The position numbers and the translations under genes are program-made. The notes beneath the pieces are model-generated. The model searched no databases. It was not told the origin of the DNA and saw nothing but the letters and a program-made list of their open reading frames with translations. Of a stretch of 64,000 nt of DNA, positions 35,306 to 44,683 are shown piece after piece. Within the stretch, counting starts at the first letter, position 1. Each line of letters opens with the position of its first letter. The stretch comes from Parazoarcus communis (lineage in GTDB: Bacteria; Pseudomonadota; Gammaproteobacteria; Burkholderiales; Rhodocyclaceae): the NCBI RefSeq assembly GCF_003111665.1, contig NZ_CP022188.1:682001-746000 (forward strand). The letters run 5' to 3'.

Positions 35306-35872
35306 TCAACGCCGTGCGGCAGGATAGCGAAAACAATCGGTGGTGTGATCGTTCACCATGCCCACCGCCTGCATGAACGCATAGCAGATGGTCGGTCCGA
35401 CGAACTTGAACCCTCTTTTGCGCAAGGCCTTGCTCATTGCTGCGCTCGCTGCCGTGCTGGCCGGCACCTCCGCCAGCGACGCAAAGGCGTTGACCTGCGG
35501 CTTCCCGTCGACAAACTGCCACAGCCACAAAGCCGGATCGAGCCCCTCGTCCTGCATGGCCAGCCAGGCCCGTGCATTGATCGCAGCCGCCTCGATCTTG
35601 GCACGATTGCGGATGATGCCGGCGTCGGCCATCAGCGCAGCCTTCTTGTCATCGTCCCAGCGCGCAATCCGTACCGGATCAAAAGCATCGAACACGTCCC
35701 GGTAATGCGCCCGCTTTTTCAGGACCGTAATCCAGGACAACCCGGCCTGCGCGCCCTCCAGCAACAGGAACTCGAACAGCCCGGCTGCATCGTGGCGCGG
35801 CACGCCCCATTCATTATCGTGATAATCGATATACAGCGGGTCGTCGGACACCCAGGCGCAGCGGCAGTTCAT
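35306..35872 (-). CDS. tag: DNA-3-methyladenine glycosylase I
   Basis: A 188-residue Tag family base-excision enzyme from ATG 35872. It begins NCRCAWVSDDPLYIDYHDNEWG, with the Cys and acidic residues of the family's N-terminus. LLLEGAQAGLSWITVLKKR, KFVGPTICYAFMQA and VNDH complete the fold and zinc site. It removes 3-methyladenine from alkylated DNA. The start overlaps the PRPP-synthase-like gene stop by ATGA, so it sits third in an operon with two nucleotide-metabolism genes. Confidence 0.92.
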   Translation of the reverse strand: MNCRCAWVSDDPLYIDYHDNEWGVPRHDAAGLFEFLLLEGAQAGLSWITVLKKRAHYRDVFDAFDPVRIARWDDDKKAALMADAGIIRNRAKIEAAAINARAWLAMQDEGLDPALWLWQFVDGKPQVNAFASLAEVPASTAASAAMSKALRKRGFKFVGPTICYAFMQAVGMVNDHTTDCFRYPAARR

Positions 35873-36750
35873 TTCAGACTCCGCAGAGCCTGCGCCAGCA
35901 TGGGCGCTACACCGACCGCATTGCTGGGGTGCGCGATACAGTCGGTACTCCATACCGCCCCCACCCCGGCGGCATGCACCGTCTGCAGTGCGTTGTCCGC
36001 AAACAGGGCATGGGTCACGGCGACGTCGACCGATGCAGCACCGGCCGCCAGCAACTGAGCGGCCGCCACTGCCAGGGTGTGTCCGCTACTGGCCACATCG
36101 TCGATCAGAACCACCTGTCGCCCGGCAAACGCCATGTCCGGCAGGGTGACATGCACCTCGCGATCACCGTGCCGCTGCTTGCTGCACACGCCATGATCGA
36201 AGGCATGAGACTGTGCCGCAGCAGCCACCCACTGAGCGGCCTCTGCATCGGGACCAAGCAACAGAGCCCCGGGGCGCCTGGCTGCGATCAACTCCGCCAG
36301 CAAGGGTGCGGCAGACAAGGCCAGCGCCTGTGCGACCGGCACCGCCTCGGACAAGCGACTGACGCGGTGCAGATGCGGGTCGACGGTGAGCACGGCATCG
36401 AACAGCGAAGCCAGAAACTCGCCGACCACGCGCTGGCTGACCACTTCACCGGGCGCAAACGCGATGTCCTGCCGCATGTAGCCGAGATAGGGCGCAATGA
36501 GCACCAGTTGGCCAGCACCAAGCGTGCGCGCCGCACGCGCGCACAGCAGCAGTTCGACCAGTTTCTCGTTCGGATGGTCGAGACCGCGCAGTACCCCCAC
36601 GCGCGGGGGCAGTGCCGGCGGCAGGCGCAGCTTCAGCTCGCCGTCCGGGAAGCGGTGGCGCGCCACCTGCTCGCAGGGCACGCCCGCAGCCTCTGCAAGC
36701 CTTGCGGCCAGAGGCTGCTCGTCTTCGAAGCACAGCAACAGATCAATCAT
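35869..36750 (-). CDS. Ribose-phosphate diphosphokinase-like protein (PRPP synthase homologue)
   Basis: A 293-residue Prs-family protein, shorter than housekeeping Prs (about 315). RHRFPDGELKLRLP, LIAPYLGYMRQDIAF with APGEVVSQRVVG, VDPHLHR, and the PRPP loop VVLIDDVASSGHTLA are present. The loop deviates from the usual DDM.DTGGT, resembling archaeal or class III-like forms. Two bases separate it from the phosphorylase gene upstream. It may make PRPP from ribose 5-phosphate or act on the ribose 1,5-bisphosphate formed by its neighbour. It is unlikely to be the cell's only Prs. Confidence 0.8.
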   Translation of the reverse strand: MIDLLLCFEDEQPLAARLAEAAGVPCEQVARHRFPDGELKLRLPPALPPRVGVLRGLDHPNEKLVELLLCARAARTLGAGQLVLIAPYLGYMRQDIAFAPGEVVSQRVVGEFLASLFDAVLTVDPHLHRVSRLSEAVPVAQALALSAAPLLAELIAARRPGALLLGPDAEAAQWVAAAAQSHAFDHGVCSKQRHGDREVHVTLPDMAFAGRQVVLIDDVASSGHTLAVAAAQLLAAGAASVDVAVTHALFADNALQTVHAAGVGAVWSTDCIAHPSNAVGVAPMLAQALRSLK

Positions 36751-36752
36751 GC

Positions 36753-38390
36753 TCAGAACTCCACGAAGCGATGCGGCACGTCGTCGGCCGAACCCAGCGT
36801 GTAACCCGAACTGCGCGCGCAGGCCTGGCGCGCAAACTCCAGATCGGACGGAAAGTCCGCATACACGCGGAACAATGGCTGGCCCCGGGTGACGCGCTCG
36901 CCGAGCTTGTGGAACAGATCCACGCCCGCGCCCTGCACCTTCGGCGCGCCGGCCACACGCGCAATACGTGCGATCTGCAGGTTATCGATGCCGGTAATCA
37001 CACCATCCGTCTCGGCAAGCACGTCGAAACTCAGGCTGCCACAGTCAGGATCCTCCTGACGGAAAGGCTTGGCACCCTGGGCATCGATGATGGCCTGCAT
37101 CTTCGCCAGCGCCCGGCCCGAATCCAGGATGTCGCGCGCGATCGAGAAACCCTCACCACCACGCACGTCAGGGCCGAACTCCAGCATCCTGCCGGCAAGC
37201 CGCAAGGCCTTCTGTCGCAAGTCATTGGGGGCAGCGGGGTCGTTCTCGAGCACCTGCATTACATCGCGCGCCTCAAGCACTGGCCCGATGCCGTTGCCGA
37301 TCGGCTGGCGGCCATCGGTAATCACCACGTCAAGCGTCAGATTGATGCGCCCGGCGACGAACTCGAACAGCTTGCGCAGCCGCTGAGCCTCGGGCATGGA
37401 CCTGACTTTTGCAGTCGGGCCGACCGGAATGTCGAGTACCAGGTGGGAAGAGCCGGCGGCAATCTTCTTCGACAGGATGGAAGCCACCATCTGCCCCGGC
37501 GAATCGATGGACAGCGGGCGTTCGACCGAAATCAGCACATCGTCGGCCGGCGACAGGTGTGCGGTGCCGCCCCAGGCCACGCAACCGCGGTGTTCGCGCA
37601 CGATCTCGGCCAGCGCTTCCATTGGCAACTCGACATTGGCAAGCACCTCCATGGTGTCGGCGGTGCCGGCGGGCGAGGTAATCGCCCGCGACGAGGTCTT
37701 CGGACAGAGCATGCCGTGCGCGGCGACAATCGGCACCACCAGCATCGAGGTGCGGTTTCCCGGAATGCCCCCGATGCAGTGCTTGTCCACCACCGGACGC
37801 TCGCGCCAGTCGAGCCGCCGCCCCGAGGCCACCATGGCGTCGGTGAGGTAATAGACCTCCTCGCGGTCGAGCTCGCCCTGATTGCAGGCCACCACGAATG
37901 CCGTGAGCTCGATCTTCGAATACCGGTGCTCGGCGATATCGCGCACGATGGCGCGAAAATCATCCCGGTCGAGGCGCTCGCCTGCGATCTTGCGATGCAG
38001 CGCCGGGATCGATGAGGCCGGCTCGGCCTGCGAGATCGACGCCGGATGCCCATCCGCCACGCCGAGCAGATCGAAGGCATCCTCGGACACGCCCAGCTCG
38101 GCGCAACCGACGATGCGCTCGTCGTCGACCACATTCAGGGTGGCCAGAATGCGCTTGCCGTTGGCCCTCACCTCGACCTTGGACAAGGCCTGGAAGCCCT
38201 CGGCCCGATACACCGCACAATCGCGGTGGAGATAGGCCACATTCTCGCGATAGGTATCGATCGCCACCCGGCGCAGAACGAGCTTCAATGCGGCCCCGGC
38301 GCCAGGCTCAGCATCGGCACATGGCGTTATGGCAGGCGCGGATTGCGGGCTGGCTGCCCGCCTGGACTTTTTGAGTTGCGTCATGATCAT
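36753..38390 (-). CDS. Thymidine phosphorylase family protein, AMP/NMP phosphorylase-like
   Basis: About 545 residues from ATG 38390; ATG 38384 is equally possible. It has an extra ~85-residue N-terminal beta domain before the pyrimidine phosphorylase core, as in archaeal AMP phosphorylase (DeoA-like), rather than E. coli DeoA. Core motifs include [20 protein letters not shown], the phosphate loop [20 protein letters not shown], and [17 protein letters not shown] phosphorylases split NMPs into base and ribose 1,5-bisphosphate. Bacterial homologues are often called thymidine phosphorylase without proof. It is in one operon with the PRPP-synthase-like gene and tag. Confidence 0.82.
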   Translation of the reverse strand: MIMTQLKKSRRAASPQSAPAITPCADAEPGAGAALKLVLRRVAIDTYRENVAYLHRDCAVYRAEGFQALSKVEVRANGKRILATLNVVDDERIVGCAELGVSEDAFDLLGVADGHPASISQAEPASSIPALHRKIAGERLDRDDFRAIVRDIAEHRYSKIELTAFVVACNQGELDREEVYYLTDAMVASGRRLDWRERPVVDKHCIGGIPGNRTSMLVVPIVAAHGMLCPKTSSRAITSPAGTADTMEVLANVELPMEALAEIVREHRGCVAWGGTAHLSPADDVLISVERPLSIDSPGQMVASILSKKIAAGSSHLVLDIPVGPTAKVRSMPEAQRLRKLFEFVAGRINLTLDVVITDGRQPIGNGIGPVLEARDVMQVLENDPAAPNDLRQKALRLAGRMLEFGPDVRGGEGFSIARDILDSGRALAKMQAIIDAQGAKPFRQEDPDCGSLSFDVLAETDGVITGIDNLQIARIARVAGAPKVQGAGVDLFHKLGERVTRGQPLFRVYADFPSDLEFARQACARSSGYTLGSADDVPHRFVEF

Positions 38391-38542
38391 CAAGCCTACA
38401 CCCGCGCGCATCCGGGGTACACGCCCCGCCCGCCCCTGTTGCCGCCACACCGCCACGGTCTGCCGCGAGGGGAAATAATCTCGCTCTTCCCCGCCTCATC
38501 GAGTAGCATCGCAGCCCTCTTTCGTTGGTCTGCATCTACATC

Positions 38543-39805
38543 ATGAGCCTTGCGCCTGCCCGAGCCTGCGGCGTCGACTTCGGCACCTCAAACTCCACCA
38601 TCGGCTGGCTGCGCCCGGGCGCACCGACCTTGCTCCCCCTCGAAGACGACAAGCCAACCCTGCCCTCGGCCGTGTTCTTCAACGCCGACGAAGACACCAC
38701 CTGCTTCGGTCGCGCCGCGCTTGGCGAGTACCTGGAGGGTTACGAGGGGCGCCTGATGCGTGCGCTCAAGAGTCTGCTCGGCAGCAGCCTGATCGACGGC
38801 CACACCGAAGTACTGGGCCGCGCGCTGCCCTTTCGCCAACTGCTCGCAAGCTTCATCGGCGAGCTGAAGCAACGTGCAGAAGCACAGGCGGGACGCCCCT
38901 TCGAGCAGGCGGTGTTCGGCCGCCCGGTGCATTTCGTGGACGACAATGCGGAAGCCGACCGCAAGGCACAGGACACCCTCGAGGAGGTCGCCCGCCAGGT
39001 CGGCTTCCGGGACGTCAGCTTCGAGTTCGAACCGATCGGCGCGGCGCTGCACTACGAGGCCTCGCTCGATCATGAGGAACTGGTCCTTGTCGCCGACATC
39101 GGTGGCGGCACCGCGGACTTTTCCCTGATTCGCCTCTCGCCCGAGCGCGCGCGCGCCGAAGACCGCCGCGAGGACCTGCTCGGCAACGCCGGCGTACATA
39201 TCGGCGGCACCGATTTCGACCGTGCGCTGAGCCTCGAATGCGTGATGCCCCTGCTCGGCTACCGCGGAAAAATGAAGAACGGCGCAGAGATCCCGTCGAG
39301 CATCTTTTTTCAGCTCGCGACCTGGCACACGATCAATTTTGCCTACGCCCGCCAGGTCACCTCCGACCTCCAGCACATCTACCGTGACGCCACCGCCCGT
39401 ACCGAACTGGACCGGCTTTCCCGGCTGATCGCACGTCGGGAAGGCCACTGGCTGGCACTGCAGGTGGAACAGGCCAAGATCGACCTGTCGGCGGCGCCCG
39501 AGGCGATGCTGGAGCTCGACCGGCTGGAGCACGGCCTCACCCACACCATCACCCGCGACGCCTTCACGCTCGCCACACGAACGCTGGTGGGGCGCGTGGC
39601 AGAAACCGTCAGCACCCTGCTCAATCAGGCAGGCGTGGCGCGGGATCAGGTGGATACGGTGTATTTCACCGGCGGCGCCAGCGGGGTTCCGCAACTGCGC
39701 AAGCAGATCGCGGCAGAGTTGCCGCAGGCGCGCAGCGTCGAGGGCGATCTGTACGGCAGCATCGGCGCCGGCCTCGCCGTGCAGGCCATGCGCCGTTACG
39801 GCTGA
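38543..39805 (+). CDS. yegD: Hsp70 family protein, YegD-type chaperone
   Basis: A 420-residue Hsp70/actin-fold protein from ATG 38543. It has the nucleotide-binding phosphate loops GVDFGTSNSTIGW and ADIGGGTADFSLI and the adenosine motif VYFTGGASGVPQLR. It lacks the DnaK substrate-binding and lid domains, as YegD proteins do. The function is unproven; it is presumably a specialised ATP-dependent chaperone. It is divergent from the phosphorylase operon, with about 150 bp between them. Confidence 0.87.
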   Translation: MSLAPARACGVDFGTSNSTIGWLRPGAPTLLPLEDDKPTLPSAVFFNADEDTTCFGRAALGEYLEGYEGRLMRALKSLLGSSLIDGHTEVLGRALPFRQLLASFIGELKQRAEAQAGRPFEQAVFGRPVHFVDDNAEADRKAQDTLEEVARQVGFRDVSFEFEPIGAALHYEASLDHEELVLVADIGGGTADFSLIRLSPERARAEDRREDLLGNAGVHIGGTDFDRALSLECVMPLLGYRGKMKNGAEIPSSIFFQLATWHTINFAYARQVTSDLQHIYRDATARTELDRLSRLIARREGHWLALQVEQAKIDLSAAPEAMLELDRLEHGLTHTITRDAFTLATRTLVGRVAETVSTLLNQAGVARDQVDTVYFTGGASGVPQLRKQIAAELPQARSVEGDLYGSIGAGLAVQAMRRYG

Positions 39806-39890
39806 TCAGGAGTCCCGCAGCAACGAAGGCAGCCTGCCGCAGCACTGGCGGCCACAGGACGGCAGGATCAACCGAAGCGATCACACAAAC

Positions 39891-39926
39891 AAAAACGCCG
39901 GCGTCCCCTGTGAAGGGACGCCGGCG
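39891..39926 (-). terminator. Terminator of the nitronate monooxygenase-like gene
   Basis: A 12-bp perfect stem (39896-39907 with 39915-39926) has a 7-nt loop. On the minus strand it is followed by TTTTTG, so it terminates the gene at 39941. It may also stop transcription coming from yegD. Confidence 0.88.
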
Positions 39927-39940
39927 CGCTCAGAACGGTT

Positions 39941-41197
39941 TCAGGCGGTGACTTCCGGCGGCAGGGCGATCGTATTGCCGGTACTGTAGCGGTAGTCGTT
40001 GAACACATGCTCGGCCGAGAGGATCTGGTAGTTGCCATCCTCATTCTTGCGCGTGGTGTCCTTGAGCCGGTAGGTGTAGTGGCCACAGGTCCAGCAGTCG
40101 AAGTTGCGCATGTGGGTGCACAGGCAGGTCTTGTCCATCACCTTGACCTTGGCGGCCTCGGGATGTGCGGCGACTTCGCGGTTGTAGGCGTCGATGTACT
40201 GACAGTTGCCCTTGGCGTCGAGCAGATAGCCGAAGGCCTCGCAGTTGGGGCGAATGCCGCTGCCGATCGCGGGGCTGTTCTTGAGCATGCGCATCGGATA
40301 GCCGGTCGGCGAAATGCCGTTGACCTCGATGTCGTCCTCGCTGGCCTTGAAATACTCCTGCTGCACGTCTTCGGGCAGCCCGCACTCGTCGGTGACGGTG
40401 AAGCGCGTGGCGACCTGAACCGCCGCAGCGCCCATTTCGAGGAAATTCACCGCATCGCTGCCGGTAAAGATGCCGCCGGCCGGAATCAGCGGAATATCGA
40501 GCTGCTCTGCCTGCAGCCAGTCGCGGATCTCGACCATGATCGAGGCCAGGTCGAATGCCGCCCAGTCCATGCCGAACCCGAGGTGACCGCCGGCGAGCGG
40601 ACCTTCAACCACGACGTAGTCGGGCATGCGGCCAGTGCGTGCGTTCTTCTTGAGGAAGAGTTGCAGCGCGCGCAGCGAGGACACGATGATGCCCAGCTTG
40701 ACGTCGTTGAAACGCGGATGATCCTGGATCAGCGCAAACGAGCCCAGGTGCAGACCCGCCGCCAGCGTGATGCCGTCGATGCCATGATCCAAGGCCGCCT
40801 GCAGACGCACCCGCAAGGTTTCCTTGGGGCCGTTCATGGTCAGCTTTTCCATGCAGTTGATGAAGACCAGACCCGGGCCGCGCTTGGCCTCCATGGTCTT
40901 GCCCACATGCATGGCCGTCGCTTCGGCGAGCAGTCCGAGGTCGAACTGCACCACCGACTTGTCGGAATTTGCGACGTTGAACTTGTACTGCTTGAGCTTG
41001 TTCTTGACGAACTTGGTGTTGAAGCGCCGGTCGGAAACGGTCGGCACCATCGCGTCGGAAATGTGCCCGATACCACCGAGGCGCGCAGCCTCCAGTGAAA
41101 GCTCGGCCGTCGAGATATCGACGCCCATGCCTCCCACCATGATCGGTACCAATTCATGCGAGCCGAGCCGCAGGCGAAAATCATCAACACGCTTCAT
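39941..41197 (-). CDS. Nitronate monooxygenase / NPD family flavoprotein with C-terminal Cys motif
   Basis: A 418-residue FMN TIM-barrel protein of the 2-nitropropane dioxygenase group. PIMVGGMGVDIST, the VEGPLAGGHLGFG stretch with the candidate catalytic His, IPAGGIFTGSDAV for FMN phosphate, and GAAAVQVATRF are conserved. The C-terminal ~70 residues are unusual and hold CLCTHMRNFDCWTCGHYTYR, four cysteines in a CxC-x7-CxxC pattern that could bind zinc or an iron-sulfur cluster. Members of this family may be enoyl reductases or nitronate oxidases. The substrate is unknown. Confidence 0.78.
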   Translation of the reverse strand: MKRVDDFRLRLGSHELVPIMVGGMGVDISTAELSLEAARLGGIGHISDAMVPTVSDRRFNTKFVKNKLKQYKFNVANSDKSVVQFDLGLLAEATAMHVGKTMEAKRGPGLVFINCMEKLTMNGPKETLRVRLQAALDHGIDGITLAAGLHLGSFALIQDHPRFNDVKLGIIVSSLRALQLFLKKNARTGRMPDYVVVEGPLAGGHLGFGMDWAAFDLASIMVEIRDWLQAEQLDIPLIPAGGIFTGSDAVNFLEMGAAAVQVATRFTVTDECGLPEDVQQEYFKASEDDIEVNGISPTGYPMRMLKNSPAIGSGIRPNCEAFGYLLDAKGNCQYIDAYNREVAAHPEAAKVKVMDKTCLCTHMRNFDCWTCGHYTYRLKDTTRKNEDGNYQILSAEHVFNDYRYSTGNTIALPPEVTA

Positions 41198-41366
41198 TGC
41201 TTCAGTGTCCGTTTTTTGACGCAGTCCGTCATTATCCCTCAGCTGAGAGATTGATGGCAGCGCTGCGTGCGCTCATACGGCAAAAGATGCACAGAAATGA
41301 GGCGCGAATACCACGAAGGTTGCAACCAGGCCGCGCTTTCGCCCCTGGCGCGCAGGCCGCCCCGCC

Positions 41367-44264
41367 TCACGCCCGACGATTGAAGAGGGCCTCGACCGGC
41401 CCCGGCCGCCCGAAATAATAGCCTTGGTAGGACAGGCACCCCTGCCTGGCCAGCGCGTCGCGCTGCTCGACCGTTTCCACCCCTTCGGCAATCACGCTCA
41501 GGCCAAGACTTTCTGCGAGGGTGATGATGGCGCGCGCAATCGCCGCGTCGTTGGGATCTGCGAGCAGGTCGCGAACGAAGGATCGGTCGATCTTGAGCTG
41601 GTCGAGGGGGAGACGCTTTAGATAGGCCAGGGATGAATAACCTGTCCCGAAATCGTCCAGCGAGAAGCCGACACCGTGCACCTTGAGCGCGGCCATGCGG
41701 GAAATGGTTTCCTCGACGTCGGCGAGCAGCAGGCTTTCGGTCAGCTCAAGCTTCAGGCATTGCGCATTGGCGCCACTGCGATCGAGCGCCGACAGCACCA
41801 GATCGACGAAATCGGCCTGGCGGAACTGACGCGCACTGACGTTCACCGACAGGGTCAGGGCTGCGGTTTCCAGTGTTTCGCTCCATGCCCGCAACTGGGC
41901 ACAGGCGCTGTTGAGCACCCAGGCACCGAGCGGCACAATCAGACCGGTATCTTCCGCAACCGGAATGAACGCATTCGGCTGCACCAGCCCCCGGGTCGGG
42001 TGATTCCAGCGAATCAGCGCCTCGGCGCCAATCAGCGCGCCGGTGTAGTCCACCTGGGGCTGATAATGCAGCTCGAACTGCCCGAGCTGCAGGCCACGCC
42101 TCAGATCGGCCTCGAGTGCGGCGCGTGCGTTGAGCGCCGCCTGCATCTCCGGGTCGAAGAAGCTCATGGTGTTGCGCCCGTCGGCCTTGGCCTGATACAT
42201 CGCGAGATCGGCTTGCCTGAGCAGGTCATCGACCTTGTGGTCCTTGCCCGAAAACAGTGCGACCCCGATGCTAGGCGTACTCACATGCGACTGTCCGTCG
42301 ATGTCGTACGGTTCGCCAAGGCTCTCGATGATCTTCTCGCCGACCGCCTTTGAGTGCGCGGCAGCTTCTGCCCGGTCGCAGCTCAGATTGCCCAGCATTA
42401 CCACGAACTCGTCCCCGCCAAGACGGGCAACCGTATCCCCTTCCCGCACACAGTGCACCAGACGACCGGCAACGCGCTTCAGCAGGAGGTCGCCCTTGTC
42501 GTGTCCGAGGGTGTCGTTGAGCGTCTTGAAATTATCGAGATCGATGAACAGCAAGGCACCGCTGCGTTTGCTGCGCCCGCTGGCCGCGAGTTGCTGCTGC
42601 AGGCGATCGACCAGCAGACGCCGGTTGGGCAATCCGGTGAGGGCGTCGTAGAAGGCCAGCACCCGGATCTCGTCTTCCATCACCTTGCGCTGGGTGATGT
42701 CCGTCGAGATGCCGCACAGCGCATAGATGCTGCCATCTTCCCGCCGCAAGGGAATCTTCACCGACAGGAAGGTCCGCTGGCCGTCCTCGCCACGGCGGCT
42801 ATTCACCTCCTCCGTCGCGACCCGCTCTCCCGCCTCGATCACCCGTGCGTCGTTGTCGCGCAAGCGGTTTGCCGTCTCGACGTCGAAGAAAGCGCCATCG
42901 TCCCTGCCCACGACATTCTTCAGGTCGCAGCCAAACAGCTCGCAAACCTGTCTGTTGGCATACTGGTAGCGATAGTCCGCATCCTTGATATAGATGAAGG
43001 CCTCCACGCTGTCGAGAATCACCCCCAGCTTGTCCTCACTCTCGCGCAACTCGATGGCCTGACGTCGCAAGGCTTCGCGCTGCGCCAGGTTCTCGGCGTG
43101 ATAGGCGCGAAAGAGCTTGCGCGACCAGCGCGAAAAAAGCAGCGAAGCCGCTAGCGCAAGCAGCAGCGCCAGCGCGACGTTGAGCAGCATGCGCGAAGTC
43201 GCCTGCTTGCCCCCGCTTTCGTGCACCCGGCGCTCGGCATCGAGCGCGACCTGCAACTCATCCTCGAACACCGTCGCCGCCAGCGTCCAGCCCCACGGTT
43301 GATAGCTTCGCACCAGCGCCACCTTGTTGGCCGTTCGCCCGGTTCGGGCATCGAACCACGGATAGCGCAGCAGCCCGCCACCTTCCTTTGCCTTGCGGTG
43401 GATGCGCTCCAGCGCATCACGCTCGATGACAGGAATGGAGTTCAAGTGGCGCCCCTCAAGCTCGGGGTCGGAGGGCGACAAGAGCAGGCGCCCTTCATTG
43501 TCGAGCACGCCGATGTAACCACTCTGCCCGAACCGGAGCGCACGAAAGCGTGCCATCGCCTTGCGCTGCTGCAGGGACTCCCATTCGTAGGTGTAGTCGC
43601 CGGCGCCGATCAGCCAGTCGTAGGGCGCAAAGTAGCGGACATAGGCAAGCTTGTCCGCCATCTGCCCGGAATCGTCCGGCCGGTACCAGCGATAGTCCAG
43701 AAATCCCTCGCCCTGAGGTTTGCGTGCCGCATCGACCAGGCCGCGCATGATGTAGCGCCCGCGATCGTCCTTGTTGTCGGGTAGCAGACGCCCTTCAAGC
43801 TGCGGCGATGTCGGCAGCAGAATGAAGCGCCCGCTCATGTCGTCGATGAAGTAGTAGCCCCGCCCCTCGAAAAAGCGGACTGGCCGCAGGGCTTCGACGA
43901 TCAGCCTCCTGACCTCTTCGGCCGGTCGCCGCCCGGCTTCCTGCGCATGGATTGCCTCTGCAATCTGCAGCGCCGCATCGACCTGCTCGACAACCGTCCG
44001 CCGCAATGCTTCCTCGGAACGCGAGCGGGTGAACTCAAGGTAGCTGAGCGCCGAGCTCATCTCCGCAGTGAGCCGTTCTTCGAGCTGCCGGGTGACGACC
44101 TCCTCCAGCCGGCTCAGCGACGCACGGTGATCGCTTGCATGCCGCCATGAATAGAAGCTCGCCAGCGCGAGCGTCAGAAAGAAAACAATGGCCAGCGTGC
44201 CGATAAGGTAAAGGCGCGGAACCGTGTTCTCGTTGTCGGAGAGCTTTGAAGGAGAAAACAGCAA
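41367..44264 (-). CDS. Cache-PAS-GGDEF-EAL signalling protein
   Basis: A 965-residue c-di-GMP enzyme. TM1 (about residues 15-38) and TM2 (about 355-380) flank a ~315-residue periplasmic region with two tandem Cache-type repeats (RGYYFIDDMSGRFILLPTSP and SGYIGVLDNEGRLLLSPSDP). A PAS domain follows (VEAFIYIKDADYRYQYANRQ). The GGDEF domain has LGGDEFVVML with an intact inhibitory RxxD (REGD) five residues ahead. The EAL domain has GAEALIRW and LDDFGTGYSSL. Both catalytic cores look complete, so it may be bifunctional. Cache domains usually bind small carboxylates or amino acids. The gene is monocistronic. Confidence 0.93.
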   Translation of the reverse strand: MLFSPSKLSDNENTVPRLYLIGTLAIVFFLTLALASFYSWRHASDHRASLSRLEEVVTRQLEERLTAEMSSALSYLEFTRSRSEEALRRTVVEQVDAALQIAEAIHAQEAGRRPAEEVRRLIVEALRPVRFFEGRGYYFIDDMSGRFILLPTSPQLEGRLLPDNKDDRGRYIMRGLVDAARKPQGEGFLDYRWYRPDDSGQMADKLAYVRYFAPYDWLIGAGDYTYEWESLQQRKAMARFRALRFGQSGYIGVLDNEGRLLLSPSDPELEGRHLNSIPVIERDALERIHRKAKEGGGLLRYPWFDARTGRTANKVALVRSYQPWGWTLAATVFEDELQVALDAERRVHESGGKQATSRMLLNVALALLLALAASLLFSRWSRKLFRAYHAENLAQREALRRQAIELRESEDKLGVILDSVEAFIYIKDADYRYQYANRQVCELFGCDLKNVVGRDDGAFFDVETANRLRDNDARVIEAGERVATEEVNSRRGEDGQRTFLSVKIPLRREDGSIYALCGISTDITQRKVMEDEIRVLAFYDALTGLPNRRLLVDRLQQQLAASGRSKRSGALLFIDLDNFKTLNDTLGHDKGDLLLKRVAGRLVHCVREGDTVARLGGDEFVVMLGNLSCDRAEAAAHSKAVGEKIIESLGEPYDIDGQSHVSTPSIGVALFSGKDHKVDDLLRQADLAMYQAKADGRNTMSFFDPEMQAALNARAALEADLRRGLQLGQFELHYQPQVDYTGALIGAEALIRWNHPTRGLVQPNAFIPVAEDTGLIVPLGAWVLNSACAQLRAWSETLETAALTLSVNVSARQFRQADFVDLVLSALDRSGANAQCLKLELTESLLLADVEETISRMAALKVHGVGFSLDDFGTGYSSLAYLKRLPLDQLKIDRSFVRDLLADPNDAAIARAIITLAESLGLSVIAEGVETVEQRDALARQGCLSYQGYYFGRPGPVEALFNRRA

Positions 44265-44485
44265 GTCGAATCCGCGTCGGAAATATCACTAATTACGTAT
44301 CGTGACATTGTATCCGGAGGCGCCGTTTCGGCTTTGCCTAATGCCGGAGAATGCGGAATTTATCACTAAAGTAGACAGGACTCGCCGCCGCCCACGGCAG
44401 CCTTTTCCGAATGCTGTGGCTGCACCACGACCGCGGAGACCACCCTTCGAATACCTGCAGCAAGCAGGGCGCCGGGGGGTGCGTC

Positions 44486-44614
44486 TCAACCGCGCGACTG
44501 ATCGCCTCTGCGCCGCGAACGCTGCAGCGCGACGAACTCAAGCACACCCCACAGCAGGGCACTGGCGACGGAGAGTGCCGGGTAGCGCACACACCTGCGT
44601 ATCAGTCCGCTCAT
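44486..44614 (-). CDS. Possible 42-residue membrane protein
   Basis: A short reading frame opens with MSGLIRRCVRYPALSVASAL and continues LLWGVLEFVALQRSRRRG to a stop at 44486. It has one hydrophobic helix flanked by Arg clusters, a layout seen in real small membrane proteins. A GGGGGGAT stretch precedes the ATG at workable spacing. No homologue is recognised. It is the only coding candidate in the ~420-bp gap 44265-44683; the rest shows nothing clear. Confidence 0.4.
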   Translation of the reverse strand: MSGLIRRCVRYPALSVASALLWGVLEFVALQRSRRRGDQSRG

Positions 44615-44683
44615 GACATCCCCCCGCAAAGAGACGATTGAAGGCCTTCCACCCTAGCAAGGAAACATGACAGTTTCGCTTCA

